The notes below the pieces were generated by a model. It had not been told where the DNA came from, searched no databases, and was given only the letters and a program-made list of their open reading frames with translations. A stretch of DNA of 31,182 bases from Anaerolineaceae bacterium (GTDB taxonomy: Bacteria > Chloroflexota > Anaerolineae > Anaerolineales > Anaerolineaceae), in the NCBI GenBank assembly GCA_014860845.1, contig JACZIY010000331.1, forward strand, positions 1-31,182, read 5' to 3'. The position numbers and the translations under genes were made by a program. How positions within the stretch are numbered: the stretch's first letter is position 1; each line of letters starts with the position of its first letter. This document shows, in pieces, positions 7,990-15,994 of the stretch.

Positions 7990-10533
7990 TCAGGCTTCGT
8001 TAAAAACACAGACCTTATTGCGTCCACCTCTTTTTGCCTGGTACATGGCTTCATCCGCGCGATCCAACAAAATACCCAATTCAGCCTGATTTCCAGTCAT
8101 CCAAGAAATTCCGATGCTGATCGTAAGGCGCAGGGTCAGCTTGTCCACTTCAAATGAATAATTGGACACATTAACCCGCAAGCGTTCAGCAATGGATGTT
8201 GCGGTTTGTAAACCTGTCTCCGGTAATAAAATGGCAAATTCCTCTCCACCGTAGCGACATAATACATCCGTTTGGCGTAGATTTCTTTGTAATTCCCTGG
8301 ATAACAAAATCAGGATCTGATCCCCCACCGGGTGACCGTACTGATCATTGATTTTTTTGAAGAAATCGATATCGATCATCAACATCGATTGGGGTTGATT
8401 TGAGCGTTTCGCGAGGATTAATTCGCGATGACATAAATCATCGAATCCGCGCCGGTTATAGGCGCCTGTTAGGGAATCCAATTTTGTTAATTTTTGAACT
8501 TTTTGAAATAATTCAGCGTTCTTAATAGCAATGGCTGCCTGTTGGCCAAATAAGAATAATAAATTCTGATCTTTCTCGGAAAAGGGTGCTAAGGATGTAG
8601 TTCTGGCAATTCCAATCACGCCCAATAGTTTCTTGCCGATAATTAATGGAGCGGCAATCACTGAATGAACCACACCACCATCATAAAAGGGTAGGTGATC
8701 TTCCCACTGCATATAATCCGGGATAATGATGGTTTCGAGTGTTTCCACGACTTTTCCAAAGAGTCCTTCCCCCGCGGATAACACAGCACCAGTGATGTCC
8801 TTTCCAACACTTTGACTGACCACCACTTTGAGGGCTTGTGTCTCGGCGTCATAAAGAGCCAGTTCACCGCCATCGGCATTCAGCAGGGATACAGCCCGTT
8901 TAACAATCGCTGGCAACAATTGAGATAACTCGAGCTCGTTGGTAACATCAAACAATGTATCGCGCAGGGCATCCAATTCCAAAGCTCTGTGTTGTTGTTC
9001 CTGAAATAATTGCGCATTGTAAAGCGAAATGGAAACCTGATCGGCAAAAGCTGAGGCTAATTTGACATGGTTATTGTTATAAAAATTGATCTCGGTTTTC
9101 TCAAGGGCGATCATACCCAAAATCTGGTCGTGGACGATTAACGGTACGCCTAACCAGGAATGGATGTGCGCGAAACGTGAATCTTGATAGGGGATGAATA
9201 AGGATTGAACATCCGCAAAGAAGAAGGGTTTTCTTTGTTGAATGATCTGGGTATTGGGGTTATCTCCCGGGATGCAAATTCGTTTTCCGATCAAATTTTC
9301 AGGGGCCAGTAATCCCTTCGTGGCTTTAATCTCCAAACAATTTTCTGCTAACATTTGCACTGAGGCATAATCAAACGGGACAACTTTTTCCAATTGATCC
9401 AATATGCGATCTATGGCCAATTCAGGTTCCAAGGTAGATGCGACGATCAGCCCGGAGTTGCGCAGTATTTCCACTTCCTGGGCATGTTGTTTTGCTTCCT
9501 GCAAAGCCAGTTGTTTGGATAAAGCCATAGAAACCAGAAAGGCTGCCTGTTGTGCCAGAGAAATTTCTTCTTGCGAAAAATGGTGTATATTGTTAAAACC
9601 GAAAAGTATGGCACCTAATTTTTTGTTTTCGGCGATCAATGGGATGCCTAAAAGACATTGAGAAGCAAACAAATTTGCGATGCGAGAACTGAGAAAGGAG
9701 GATTGCGGTACATTATCGACGATTAAGTAATTTCTGTTTTCAATCACAGACTCCGTGACCGTTTTTTCTTCGGGCAAAACTTGCAGGTTTTTATAAGACT
9801 GTGAAAATGGTTCGGAGGCAGCGAATGGTATGATCTTCTTGTGATGATCATCCCAAAGGGATATGAAGCATCCATCTGACATGATGATATAGCGCAATTG
9901 ATTGACTACAACATCCAGCATTTCCTCGATATCTCTGGCATTTAGAAACGAAAAACTAATCTCATTTAATTTCTGAAAAAACCTTTCCCGCATTAAAAGT
10001 TCTTTCTTGTTTTTCACCTGTATAATCGCACGTCCAATGATGGAACCATAAATTTGCAACAGGGTGATATCTTCTTCCCCCCAATCTTTTTGGCAGCGCA
10101 CGGAATCGAAACCCACAAAACCGATTAACTTTTTTGAATATTCGATGGGTACGACAACCAGGGAGCGAATGGATTGCGTTAGAAAGATTTCTTTTTCGGC
10201 ATTTGCTTCGGGGGGTAAATCATTCACGTTTGGGACATGAATCAAACCAAAATGGCTGATAATTTCTTGCAACCATGGGATACTCTCTACCGGGAAGTTT
10301 TGTATTTGAGAAATTTGTGGCTCGATGCCTGGAGCACACCATTCATGCGTGTTGGTCATGAATTTGCCATCATCGCTGTAAAGAAACACATAACTACGAT
10401 CCACTGCTGCAAACTCACCAATCATCTGTAAGGATCTATTTATTTCAACATCTAAATAATCCGGTTCCAGATCGATGAAGTTTAAGGATAAAGTGGTGAT
10501 CAATCGATCAAAGTTTGCTTTATGATCTGGCAT
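7990..10533 (-). CDS. four-GAF GGDEF diguanylate cyclase
   Basis: An 847-residue cytoplasmic signalling protein. Four GAF sensor domains can be followed at about 20-170, 200-340, 370-505 and 535-675, each ending in the usual hydrophobic GxxxF/LxAAxxA helix. They lead through a short coiled linker (NAELFQKVQKLTKLDSLTGAYNRRGF) into a GGDEF domain at 683-845. The catalytic GGEEF (762-766) is intact and the I-site RQTD (753-756) has the correct five-residue spacing, so it should be active and product-inhibited. The GAF ligands cannot be read from the sequence. The ATG at 10533 is preceded by AAAGG at about 9 nt. It is the first gene of the minus-strand block with the glycoside hydrolase and the PAS-GGDEF protein. 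Confidence 0.93.
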   Translation of the reverse strand: MPDHKANFDRLITTLSLNFIDLEPDYLDVEINRSLQMIGEFAAVDRSYVFLYSDDGKFMTNTHEWCAPGIEPQISQIQNFPVESIPWLQEIISHFGLIHVPNVNDLPPEANAEKEIFLTQSIRSLVVVPIEYSKKLIGFVGFDSVRCQKDWGEEDITLLQIYGSIIGRAIIQVKNKKELLMRERFFQKLNEISFSFLNARDIEEMLDVVVNQLRYIIMSDGCFISLWDDHHKKIIPFAASEPFSQSYKNLQVLPEEKTVTESVIENRNYLIVDNVPQSSFLSSRIANLFASQCLLGIPLIAENKKLGAILFGFNNIHHFSQEEISLAQQAAFLVSMALSKQLALQEAKQHAQEVEILRNSGLIVASTLEPELAIDRILDQLEKVVPFDYASVQMLAENCLEIKATKGLLAPENLIGKRICIPGDNPNTQIIQQRKPFFFADVQSLFIPYQDSRFAHIHSWLGVPLIVHDQILGMIALEKTEINFYNNNHVKLASAFADQVSISLYNAQLFQEQQHRALELDALRDTLFDVTNELELSQLLPAIVKRAVSLLNADGGELALYDAETQALKVVVSQSVGKDITGAVLSAGEGLFGKVVETLETIIIPDYMQWEDHLPFYDGGVVHSVIAAPLIIGKKLLGVIGIARTTSLAPFSEKDQNLLFLFGQQAAIAIKNAELFQKVQKLTKLDSLTGAYNRRGFDDLCHRELILAKRSNQPQSMLMIDIDFFKKINDQYGHPVGDQILILLSRELQRNLRQTDVLCRYGGEEFAILLPETGLQTATSIAERLRVNVSNYSFEVDKLTLRLTISIGISWMTGNQAELGILLDRADEAMYQAKRGGRNKVCVFNEA

Positions 10534-10916
10534 AAAGTATTGCCTTTCTGAAACGAATGACCGACCGATTGACTCGCTTAACGCTGCAAGACTGGATGGT
10601 GAAGATTACCATCATGTCATTGGTGCCCTCTGGAAACCCTTACAGGATAAGATCATCAGGTCGCACATCCTTTCATCGATAATGGTTTCCAACAGTAGTT
10701 GATTGTAACAATTCGTCTCCTTAAGTCCAGATAATGATTTTAGTGGGCATAGGATTTCTGTAATTATTTTACATAAAATTCAGATCAGACAATAAGGGCT
10801 AACATTATTGTAATGTGATCAAATGATTTCAGTGAAAATGATAATAGATATTGTACAGACAAGCGTAAAAAAATCAAACAAAAACTGTAAAATAATTTTA
10901 AATCCTCGGATCAGGG
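10534..10916. other. leader/intergenic region upstream of the GAF-GGDEF gene
   Basis: No credible gene. About 10557-10680 is clearly less AT-rich than the surrounding spacer and contains a hairpin, GATGGT (10595-10600) with ACCATC (10608-10613). On the minus strand this would be the 5' leader of the four-GAF diguanylate cyclase. I compared it by eye with the c-di-GMP-I riboswitch consensus and saw no match. 10681-10916 is AT-rich with no feature I can name. Confidence 0.4.
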
Positions 10917-10944
10917 TTGACAGCCAAGCAAGATTGATTATAAT
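10917..10944 (+). promoter_or_regulatory. consensus sigma-70-type promoter for tRNA-Asn
   Basis: TTGACA (10917-10922), a 16-bp spacer and TATAAT (10939-10944) are both perfect consensus hexamers. The mature tRNA starts 11 nt after the -10 box, leaving almost no leader. Confidence 0.88.
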
Positions 10945-10954
10945 AATCAAGCTT

Positions 10955-11027
10955 TCCTCGATAGCTCAATTGGCAGAGCGGGCGGCTGTTAACTGCTAGG
11001 TTGTAGGTTCGAGTCCTACTCGAGGAG
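10955..11027 (+). tRNA. tRNA-Asn (anticodon GTT)
   Basis: 73 nt fold into a full cloverleaf. The acceptor stem TCCTCGA pairs with TCGAGGA, with discriminator G. The D-arm is GCTC/GAGC. The anticodon loop CTGTTAA carries GTT at positions 34-36 on a GGCGG/CTGCT stem with two G-U pairs. The T-arm is GTAGG TTCGAGT CCTAC. CCA is not encoded. A T-rich stretch (TTTTTATTT) follows directly as the likely terminator. The 3' half is duplicated at 12501-12549. Confidence 0.96.
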
Positions 11028-11042
11028 CTCTTTTTATTTAAG
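10993..11042 (+). repeat. putative att site, copy 1 (tRNA-Asn 3' end)
   Basis: From the anticodon stem through the T-arm, acceptor stem and poly-T tail. It recurs at 12501-12549 with four substitutions (one or two more near CTC/CG) and a one-base gap. The exactly conserved core is GTTGTAGGTTCGAGTCCTA. Confidence 0.7.
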
Positions 11043-11350
11043 TTGCTGGCTACCATACGCACCCTCCAAAGCAAGGGTAGCCTTTGATGTATTAAATCAA
11101 GAAGGCATTGATTCATCAACACAAAGAGAATGGTTGGAATTTTTCTGATTTAGAGCTATACTATTATTAAGAAATTTCCCGCCTAAAATTTATAATTGTG
11201 TCCGCTTGCTCAAAATAATAACTCTTGTAATAACTTCCATGTTTAATCTATCAATCCAGAAAAAATTTCATAATAAACTGCAAAATGGCGATATTTTATA
11301 CAGTTAGGTGCCATTATTTAAGCTGACTAGCGGTTATTTAGGAAAAACTC
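11028..11350. other. spacer between tRNA-Asn and the CPBP gene
   Basis: AT-rich, with no gene. It holds the tRNA terminator-like T-run at 11031-11039; I see nothing else I can support. Confidence 0.5.
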
Positions 11351-12394
11351 ATGTCAGAAGAATCTGAAATCCCAACGGCTCACCCAAAGATAACCAAGAG
11401 AAATTTGTTTACACCACATATCATTGCATTGGTCATAATGTGGTTTCTATCGACTGTTTCTTTTGTTGTCATGTTGTTAAACGGAGTTCGAAACAACGAT
11501 CAATTCCGGGTCATGCGTGATATCATCCAGGTTGCATATGTCTTGGCCTTGTTCTGGTACCTCATTAAAACGGGTCCTTCTGTTAAACAACTACCTGATC
11601 TTAATCCGGTTTTCTTACCCAAGCTACGAATAAGCAAGCTAATACCAGTCATTGGCATTACTTTGCTATTCATTGCTGAATTTTTTGGACAAGGCTTACT
11701 GTTGCCGTTGCTAATGCTCGCGACAATTTGGATCCTGATTGCCTGGCGGCGTGATATTAGTTTACCCGCTGTCCTTCTTGGTCTTGGACTTACCACTATT
11801 GCCTTTTTGGCAGGTTTACCATTTTATCAAAATCAATACCTCGAGAAAGTGAATTTTATTGTATTACTGGTATTTGTAACGCCAATGTTTGTTGTTGGAG
11901 GTCTGTTGGGTAAACGCTCAGGTTTAGTTGGGAGTCAGCTATATACCAGGCGGTATAGGGAAGGAGTGAAGAATTTTCTGTGTGGTTGTGTATTGTTCAT
12001 TCCTCTTGGCTTAGCAAACGCCGCTTCCGGTGCGCCGGATCCGGGGATGACTTGGGTAACGCATTGGTGGATACCTTTTTCGCAACCTTGGTTCTCAGGA
12101 ATAGTGGAGGAAGCATGGTTTAGGTTATTCCTGGTCAGTCTGTGCTACTGGCTGTTGCAGCCTGCATTCAACAAACGTCCATCTATTTCCGTTATTTACG
12201 CGGTACTCTTCAGTGGGATCACCTTTGGCTTGGGTCATGGAGGAACGCTGCTAGATAGATTTGTGATGATTGGATTGCTCTTCGGCTTGCCCATGGCAAT
12301 TGTTTTTATCAAGCGGGATTGGGAGCACGCCGTTGGCGCCCACTATATTATCAATATGATCCCAACACTGATGGTTTTTCTAGAGACCATATGA
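11351..12394 (+). CDS. CPBP family intramembrane metalloprotease (CPBP-1)
   Basis: 347 residues with about eight hydrophobic helices. The family motifs are present: EEAWFR (Glu253, Glu254, Arg258), FGLGH (Phe292-His296) and HYIIN (His331, Asn335), matching EExxxR, FxxxH and HxxxN of the CPBP/Abi (Rce1-like) family. Members are glutamate-dependent intramembrane proteases, some linked to bacteriocin self-immunity or protein maturation; the substrate here is unknown. Start ATG 11351 follows AGGAAAAACTC. It is the only gene inside the segment bounded by the tRNA-Asn 3'-end repeats, so it may be cargo of an old integration event. It has no operon partner. Confidence 0.88.
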   Translation: MSEESEIPTAHPKITKRNLFTPHIIALVIMWFLSTVSFVVMLLNGVRNNDQFRVMRDIIQVAYVLALFWYLIKTGPSVKQLPDLNPVFLPKLRISKLIPVIGITLLFIAEFFGQGLLLPLLMLATIWILIAWRRDISLPAVLLGLGLTTIAFLAGLPFYQNQYLEKVNFIVLLVFVTPMFVVGGLLGKRSGLVGSQLYTRRYREGVKNFLCGCVLFIPLGLANAASGAPDPGMTWVTHWWIPFSQPWFSGIVEEAWFRLFLVSLCYWLLQPAFNKRPSISVIYAVLFSGITFGLGHGGTLLDRFVMIGLLFGLPMAIVFIKRDWEHAVGAHYIINMIPTLMVFLETI

Positions 12395-12500
12395 GCTTGC
12401 AAGCATTTCACCCTACCAAATTCGCGTGCGGGTCAATTCCGCCTTGAGAGCAATTAATCCGGTGGATTGGTTTGGAAACCAAAATACATGAGACCCAAAA

Positions 12501-12549
12501 CCGCTAAGTTGTAGGTTCGAGTCCTAATCGAGGAGCGTTTTTATTTAAG
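12501..12549 (+). repeat. putative att site, copy 2 (truncated tRNA-Asn 3' end)
   Basis: CCGCTAAGTTGTAGGTTCGA continues through GTCCTAATCGAGGAGCG and TTTTTATTTAAG. It matches 10993-11042 including the T-run beyond the tRNA. An A replaces C at the base of the T-stem and pairing is lost there, so this copy is not a functional tRNA. Confidence 0.75.
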
Positions 12550-12571
12550 CTCGTAGTTCGTAGCTCGTGGG
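12548..12571 (+). repeat. TCGTAG microsatellite
   Basis: GCTCGTAGTTCGTAGCTCGTGG: about three 7-bp units directly after the att-like repeat. Confidence 0.55.
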
Positions 12572-12701
12572 GGGCAGGAAAAAGGCTAAAAATTAATAAA
12601 TAAGAAATTAATTCGTTGAAAATGATTAATATCATTTGAGGTAAATGTACGATAATGAAAGCAGGGTGGAGATAATGTTGGATTAATCAAGGAGGATCGA
12701 C

Positions 12702-14471
12702 GTGAACCGGAAATTAACGTTGCGTTTTTTGATTTACCTGACTGCAATAATAATTGTTTGTACTGGCTGTAGTAGCAGTGCAACGAATCCTACTTCAACA
12801 TCAATACCAAAGTCAACTTCAACTTCAACCTTTACGCCTACCCTTACAGCGATTGTTATTCCCACAGTAACACCTGAACCGACTGAGAAGCCTCTTGAAC
12901 ACAAGATTGGAGTGCGGGTGGTGGATAGAATTGGGGAGTTCTTCAACCGATCAACCGGAACTAAATTTATTCCACGCGGAAATAATTATATTCGCCTGGC
13001 AGAGCAACAATCCACTTCAGGGGCTATGATGTTCTATCATTCCACCTTCAATGTTGGGCTTTACGATCCAGTTGGAGCGAACCAAGCCCTTCAAGAAATG
13101 CATTCAGATGGCTATAACTTGGTAAGGGTTTTTATCAATGGGGGATGTATGTCTGATTGCATTGGGGATCCTGACGGTGGTTTGTCCGAGGCCTATATAG
13201 CCAATGTGGTTGACTTCCTTCGGAAAGCGGAAGCGAATGAAATCTTTGTCATCCTGACCACTGATTCAGAACCAGGCACGGATTATTATTTCGACCTGTT
13301 GGATACAACCTGGAGTAGTGATTTCGGAGGTGTCAACTCCAGCTACTTGAGAGGTGGCGGCGTCCTGGTGGGGAGGATGTTCTGGCAGGAACTCATTGAT
13401 GAATTAGTTGCCCAGGAGGCTCCGCTGAACATAATCTTTGCTTATGAATTGCGTAATGAATTGTTCTTCGAGACCAATGCGGGTCCATTCACCCTCACTT
13501 CGGGCACGGTGGAAACCTCCAATGGCAAAACGTACGACATGGCTTCAGACACAGACCGGCAACGAATGATGGACGAGAACCTGGTGCATTGGATTGACCA
13601 GATACGGGCAGCCATTCTTGAACGTGACCCAACCGCGCTGGTGACGGTGGGGTTTTTCCCTCCAGACAGTCCCAACCCATGGGCAAGCGCTCCACGTTAT
13701 ATCAGGACCTATCCGGCTGTATGGCAATCAACCCTAGATTTTATCGACTTTCACCCATACCCGGGTGGGTATTCGCTGGATAAACTGGTGGAAAACTTTG
13801 GCATGACTGGTCTGGAAGACAAACCGGTTATCATAGGAGAATTTGGTGGTGCTCGCTCCAGTTATGCTTCCGAATCCGGACTAGCCCAGGTTTTGCAAGA
13901 TTGGCAGGTTGAATCTTGCCTATATGGGTTCGATGGCTGGTTGCTGTGGACATGGGATTCTGCGGAACAGATCGAATTCTATAACGGGCTTTCCGGTGAT
14001 GGAGAGATCAACCAGGTATTGGCACCCGTCAACCGATCGGATCCTTGCCTGGATAAAACCTTCGATTTCTTTGAAACCAATCTAGCACTTGGAGCATCGG
14101 TTTCGGCTTCTAAATCACTCCAATCGAACCCAGCTTCTTTGGTGGTTGATGGAACAGCTGAAGATTGGTGGGGGGCTGGAGATTTTGCACCGCAATGGAT
14201 CGAAATCGATTTGGGAGAACCCATGGCTATTGGGGCAGTACGGCTGGTGGTTTCACAATCACCTGCAGGAATAACCCGTCATCAACTTTGGGGAGGTCCG
14301 AGCCGGGCTGACCTACAACTGCTATACACCTTTGAGGAAGAGACCAGTGACCTTCAAACGCTGGAATATTATGTGGATGAAGCCATCCAGAATATCCGAT
14401 ACCTCCGTGTGAAGACAGTACTTAGTCCTTCATGGATTGGATGGCGTGAGATTGAGGTGCTTGCGCCATAG
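12702..14471 (+). CDS. secreted lipoprotein, GH5-like (clan A) glycoside hydrolase with F5/8-type C-terminal domain
   Basis: 589 residues. The N-terminal hydrophobic segment ends in VCTGC (Cys23), a slightly atypical lipobox, followed by a Ser/Thr/Pro linker (about 24-64): an outward-facing lipoprotein. The catalytic part (about 68-445) is a (beta/alpha)8 clan-A fold: FIPRGNNYIRLAE, YNLVRVFINGG, ELRNELFF with the likely acid/base Glu253, DFHPYPGG (His351), and VIIGEFGG with the likely nucleophile Glu380, then WLLWTWDS. Residues 461-589 (LALGASVSAS...SLVVDGTAEDWWGAG...QWIEIDLG) match an F5/8 type C/CBM32-like carbohydrate-binding sandwich. The start is GTG at 12702 with a strong AAGGAGG 6 nt away. 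Substrate is probably a beta-linked polysaccharide, not resolvable further. It is monocistronic. Confidence 0.88.
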   Translation: MNRKLTLRFLIYLTAIIIVCTGCSSSATNPTSTSIPKSTSTSTFTPTLTAIVIPTVTPEPTEKPLEHKIGVRVVDRIGEFFNRSTGTKFIPRGNNYIRLAEQQSTSGAMMFYHSTFNVGLYDPVGANQALQEMHSDGYNLVRVFINGGCMSDCIGDPDGGLSEAYIANVVDFLRKAEANEIFVILTTDSEPGTDYYFDLLDTTWSSDFGGVNSSYLRGGGVLVGRMFWQELIDELVAQEAPLNIIFAYELRNELFFETNAGPFTLTSGTVETSNGKTYDMASDTDRQRMMDENLVHWIDQIRAAILERDPTALVTVGFFPPDSPNPWASAPRYIRTYPAVWQSTLDFIDFHPYPGGYSLDKLVENFGMTGLEDKPVIIGEFGGARSSYASESGLAQVLQDWQVESCLYGFDGWLLWTWDSAEQIEFYNGLSGDGEINQVLAPVNRSDPCLDKTFDFFETNLALGASVSASKSLQSNPASLVVDGTAEDWWGAGDFAPQWIEIDLGEPMAIGAVRLVVSQSPAGITRHQLWGGPSRADLQLLYTFEEETSDLQTLEYYVDEAIQNIRYLRVKTVLSPSWIGWREIEVLAP

Positions 14472-14642
14472 AATTTGGAAACATGAAGTTTTAATCAATA
14501 GAGTAGGTACGGGTTCTTTTCAAGAAGTTTGGTACTCCCGGTTTCAAGAATTACTGGTAAGAAGTTACCTCTTCTTTAATAATTGTTGTATAGTAAAAGT
14601 TGATTGGATTGTTCACCGTATGATTACCTATCATGGACGATT

Positions 14643-15294
14643 ATGGTAGCAAATAAAAATTTAAAAGAACCGGTCACCTATTTGTTCAAAGGGCAGTTTC
14701 AGCATGTATTGCTATTAGCCTGCCTGGTTGGGTATTCCTGACCAGACATGGTTTTTTGCTTCCATTATTGTGGTCATCGTCCATCAGGTGGCGGGCTGGT
14801 TTGTGTTCAGGTTTCAACTTGTGTATTCATTATTCACCAAGCTTTTTGGAAAAAACGACATGCTTGTGTGGGGGATTATCTTTTTCCCGTTGTTATTTCT
14901 GCGGGTGATCCTAGCGCTAGGGCTGGGGTTGGCGGATATCGGTTCACTGGAATCATTCAGGGTCATTCAAATAATCGTTGGGGTCGTTATGCTGATCCCA
15001 GTGATCTATACTGGGTGGTCAATTGGGAAATATTTTGGCGTGCCGCGTGCTTTAGGGGGTGATCATTTTCGCCAAGTGTACCGCGATATGCCGCTCGTGA
15101 AAGAAGGGGTTTTCAAATGCAGTTCCAACGCCATGTATGCTTTTGCGTTCCTGCTGTTCTAATCCATCGCGTTGATTACCGGTTCTCGGGCTGCGCTGGC
15201 ATCCGCATTATTTCAACATGCCTATATTTGGGTGCACATGTACTGCACGGAAAACCCGGATATGGAAATAATTTATGGCAAAAGCAGCGGGTAA
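14643..15294 (+). pseudogene. isoprenylcysteine/phospholipid methyltransferase-like membrane protein, broken by a frameshift and a stop
   Basis: Three pieces of one gene lie in line. ATG 14643 opens MVANKNLKEPVTYLFKGQ...LLLACLVG and hits TGA at 14739. The next frame carries on at about 14728 with GIPDQTWFFASIIVV...FPLLFLRV to TAA at 15160. The same frame then continues SIALITGSRAALAS...FQHAYIWVHMYCTENP to TAA at 15292. Read together they form a multi-helix protein of about 215 residues resembling ICMT/PEMT-type methyltransferases (LPRALGGDHFR-like loop, SNAMY, and HAYIWVHMYCTE near the C-terminus). The frame change needs one extra base or two lost. Both lesions would have to be sequencing errors for the gene to be intact. 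Confidence 0.75.
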
Positions 15295-15385
15295 AATGAA
15301 ATATATTATAAAAATAATAATAAATTCGCAGTATAGTTAAAGTTGCAGGTTACTTGGTCTGAACTTTGGGAAAGGCGTTGGCATT

Positions 15386-15988
15386 ATGTTCAGGAAATCC
15401 ATCTTCATGAAACGAACCATCGCGCTGGATGTTATTCAAGGCATTCTGATCGGTGCCGGGTTGGCGTTCATCACGATATTTCTGATCCCGAAAGTCTTCG
15501 TCACAAAAGTCAACGGCTGGACGACCCTGTATGGATGTGGTGAGCCTGACAACGGCATCTTTTTGCGCGGTGCCTGTGCCCTCACATCTTCAGGTCCTAT
15601 TAATGTACCGGAAGAGGCAATGTACTGGATGACGAAAGTCGATGGTATGGGTCTAAAACTCTCCGGAGAGCACGATTACACCTTGCATTTTCCGGCAGGC
15701 GATCTTCCGCCGAATAAAGCATTCTGGTCGCTGACAATGGGTGATGCGAAAAATCGCTTTGTTGCAAATCCGCTTAACCGTTATAGCGTCAGCGATCGCT
15801 CCGGTCTGGTTCCAAATGCTGATGGTTCGGTCGATATATACATTCAAAATACGTCTCCAGCGGGGCATGAGTCCAACTGGCTGCCAGCGCCCTCAGACAA
15901 TTTCATCCTCTGGTTGCGCGTGTATCTACCAGGTCCAACGGTCCTGAACGGTGAGTACAAGGTGCCACCGGTCGTCGAAGTGAAGTGA
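15386..15988 (+). CDS. DUF1214 membrane-anchored protein, copy 1
   Basis: 200 residues: one N-terminal helix (about 15-36), then an extracytoplasmic DUF1214 domain. Recognisable stretches are GEPDNGIFLRGA, EEAMYWMTKVDG, YTLHFPAGDLPPNKAFWSLTMGD, NRYSVSDRSGL, DGSVDIYIQ and SNWLPAPSDNFILWLRVYLP. DUF1214 is usually fused behind DUF1254 in longer proteins; here it is a separate gene with the DUF1254 gene next to it. ATG 15386 or the in-frame ATG 15407 (MKRTIALD, preceded by AGGAAA) could be the start. The downstream DUF1254 gene begins 6 nt after the stop, so they form an operon. A close paralogue lies at 16625. Biochemical role unknown. Confidence 0.88.
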   Translation: MFRKSIFMKRTIALDVIQGILIGAGLAFITIFLIPKVFVTKVNGWTTLYGCGEPDNGIFLRGACALTSSGPINVPEEAMYWMTKVDGMGLKLSGEHDYTLHFPAGDLPPNKAFWSLTMGDAKNRFVANPLNRYSVSDRSGLVPNADGSVDIYIQNTSPAGHESNWLPAPSDNFILWLRVYLPGPTVLNGEYKVPPVVEVK

Positions 15989-15994
15989 GTCCAT

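Larger units (their letters stand above)
11028..12549 (+). mobile_element. putative tRNA-Asn-associated islet, integrase lost
   Basis: About 1.5 kb bounded by the intact tRNA-Asn gene on one side and a diverged 49-nt copy of its 3' end on the other, the geometry left by tyrosine-recombinase elements that integrate at tRNA 3' ends. The only gene inside is a CPBP protease. No integrase, excisionase or transposase is visible, so this would be a decayed or deleted remnant. The 5' half of the tRNA is not present near the second copy, which argues against a simple tandem tRNA duplication. Confidence 0.45.
12395..12701. other. intergenic, holds the second tRNA 3'-end repeat
   Basis: No gene. It contains the att-like repeat 12501-12549, a TCGTAG microsatellite just after it, and an AT-rich stretch leading to the GGAGG site of the next gene. 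Confidence 0.5.

Noticed and set aside
10557..10682. 41-codon frame MTDRLTRLTLQDWMVK... and a c-di-GMP riboswitch in the leader of the four-GAF cyclase
   Set aside because: The frame has no ribosome site, and the riboswitch consensus blocks could not be found by eye on either strand.
12501..12549. A second functional tRNA-Asn
   Set aside because: Only the 3' half is present, T-stem pairing is broken by an A, and no acceptor 5' strand or D-arm lies upstream.
14437..14649. 70-codon frame after the GH5-like lipoprotein gene
   Set aside because: It overlaps the end of that gene in another frame and has no start signal or family resemblance.
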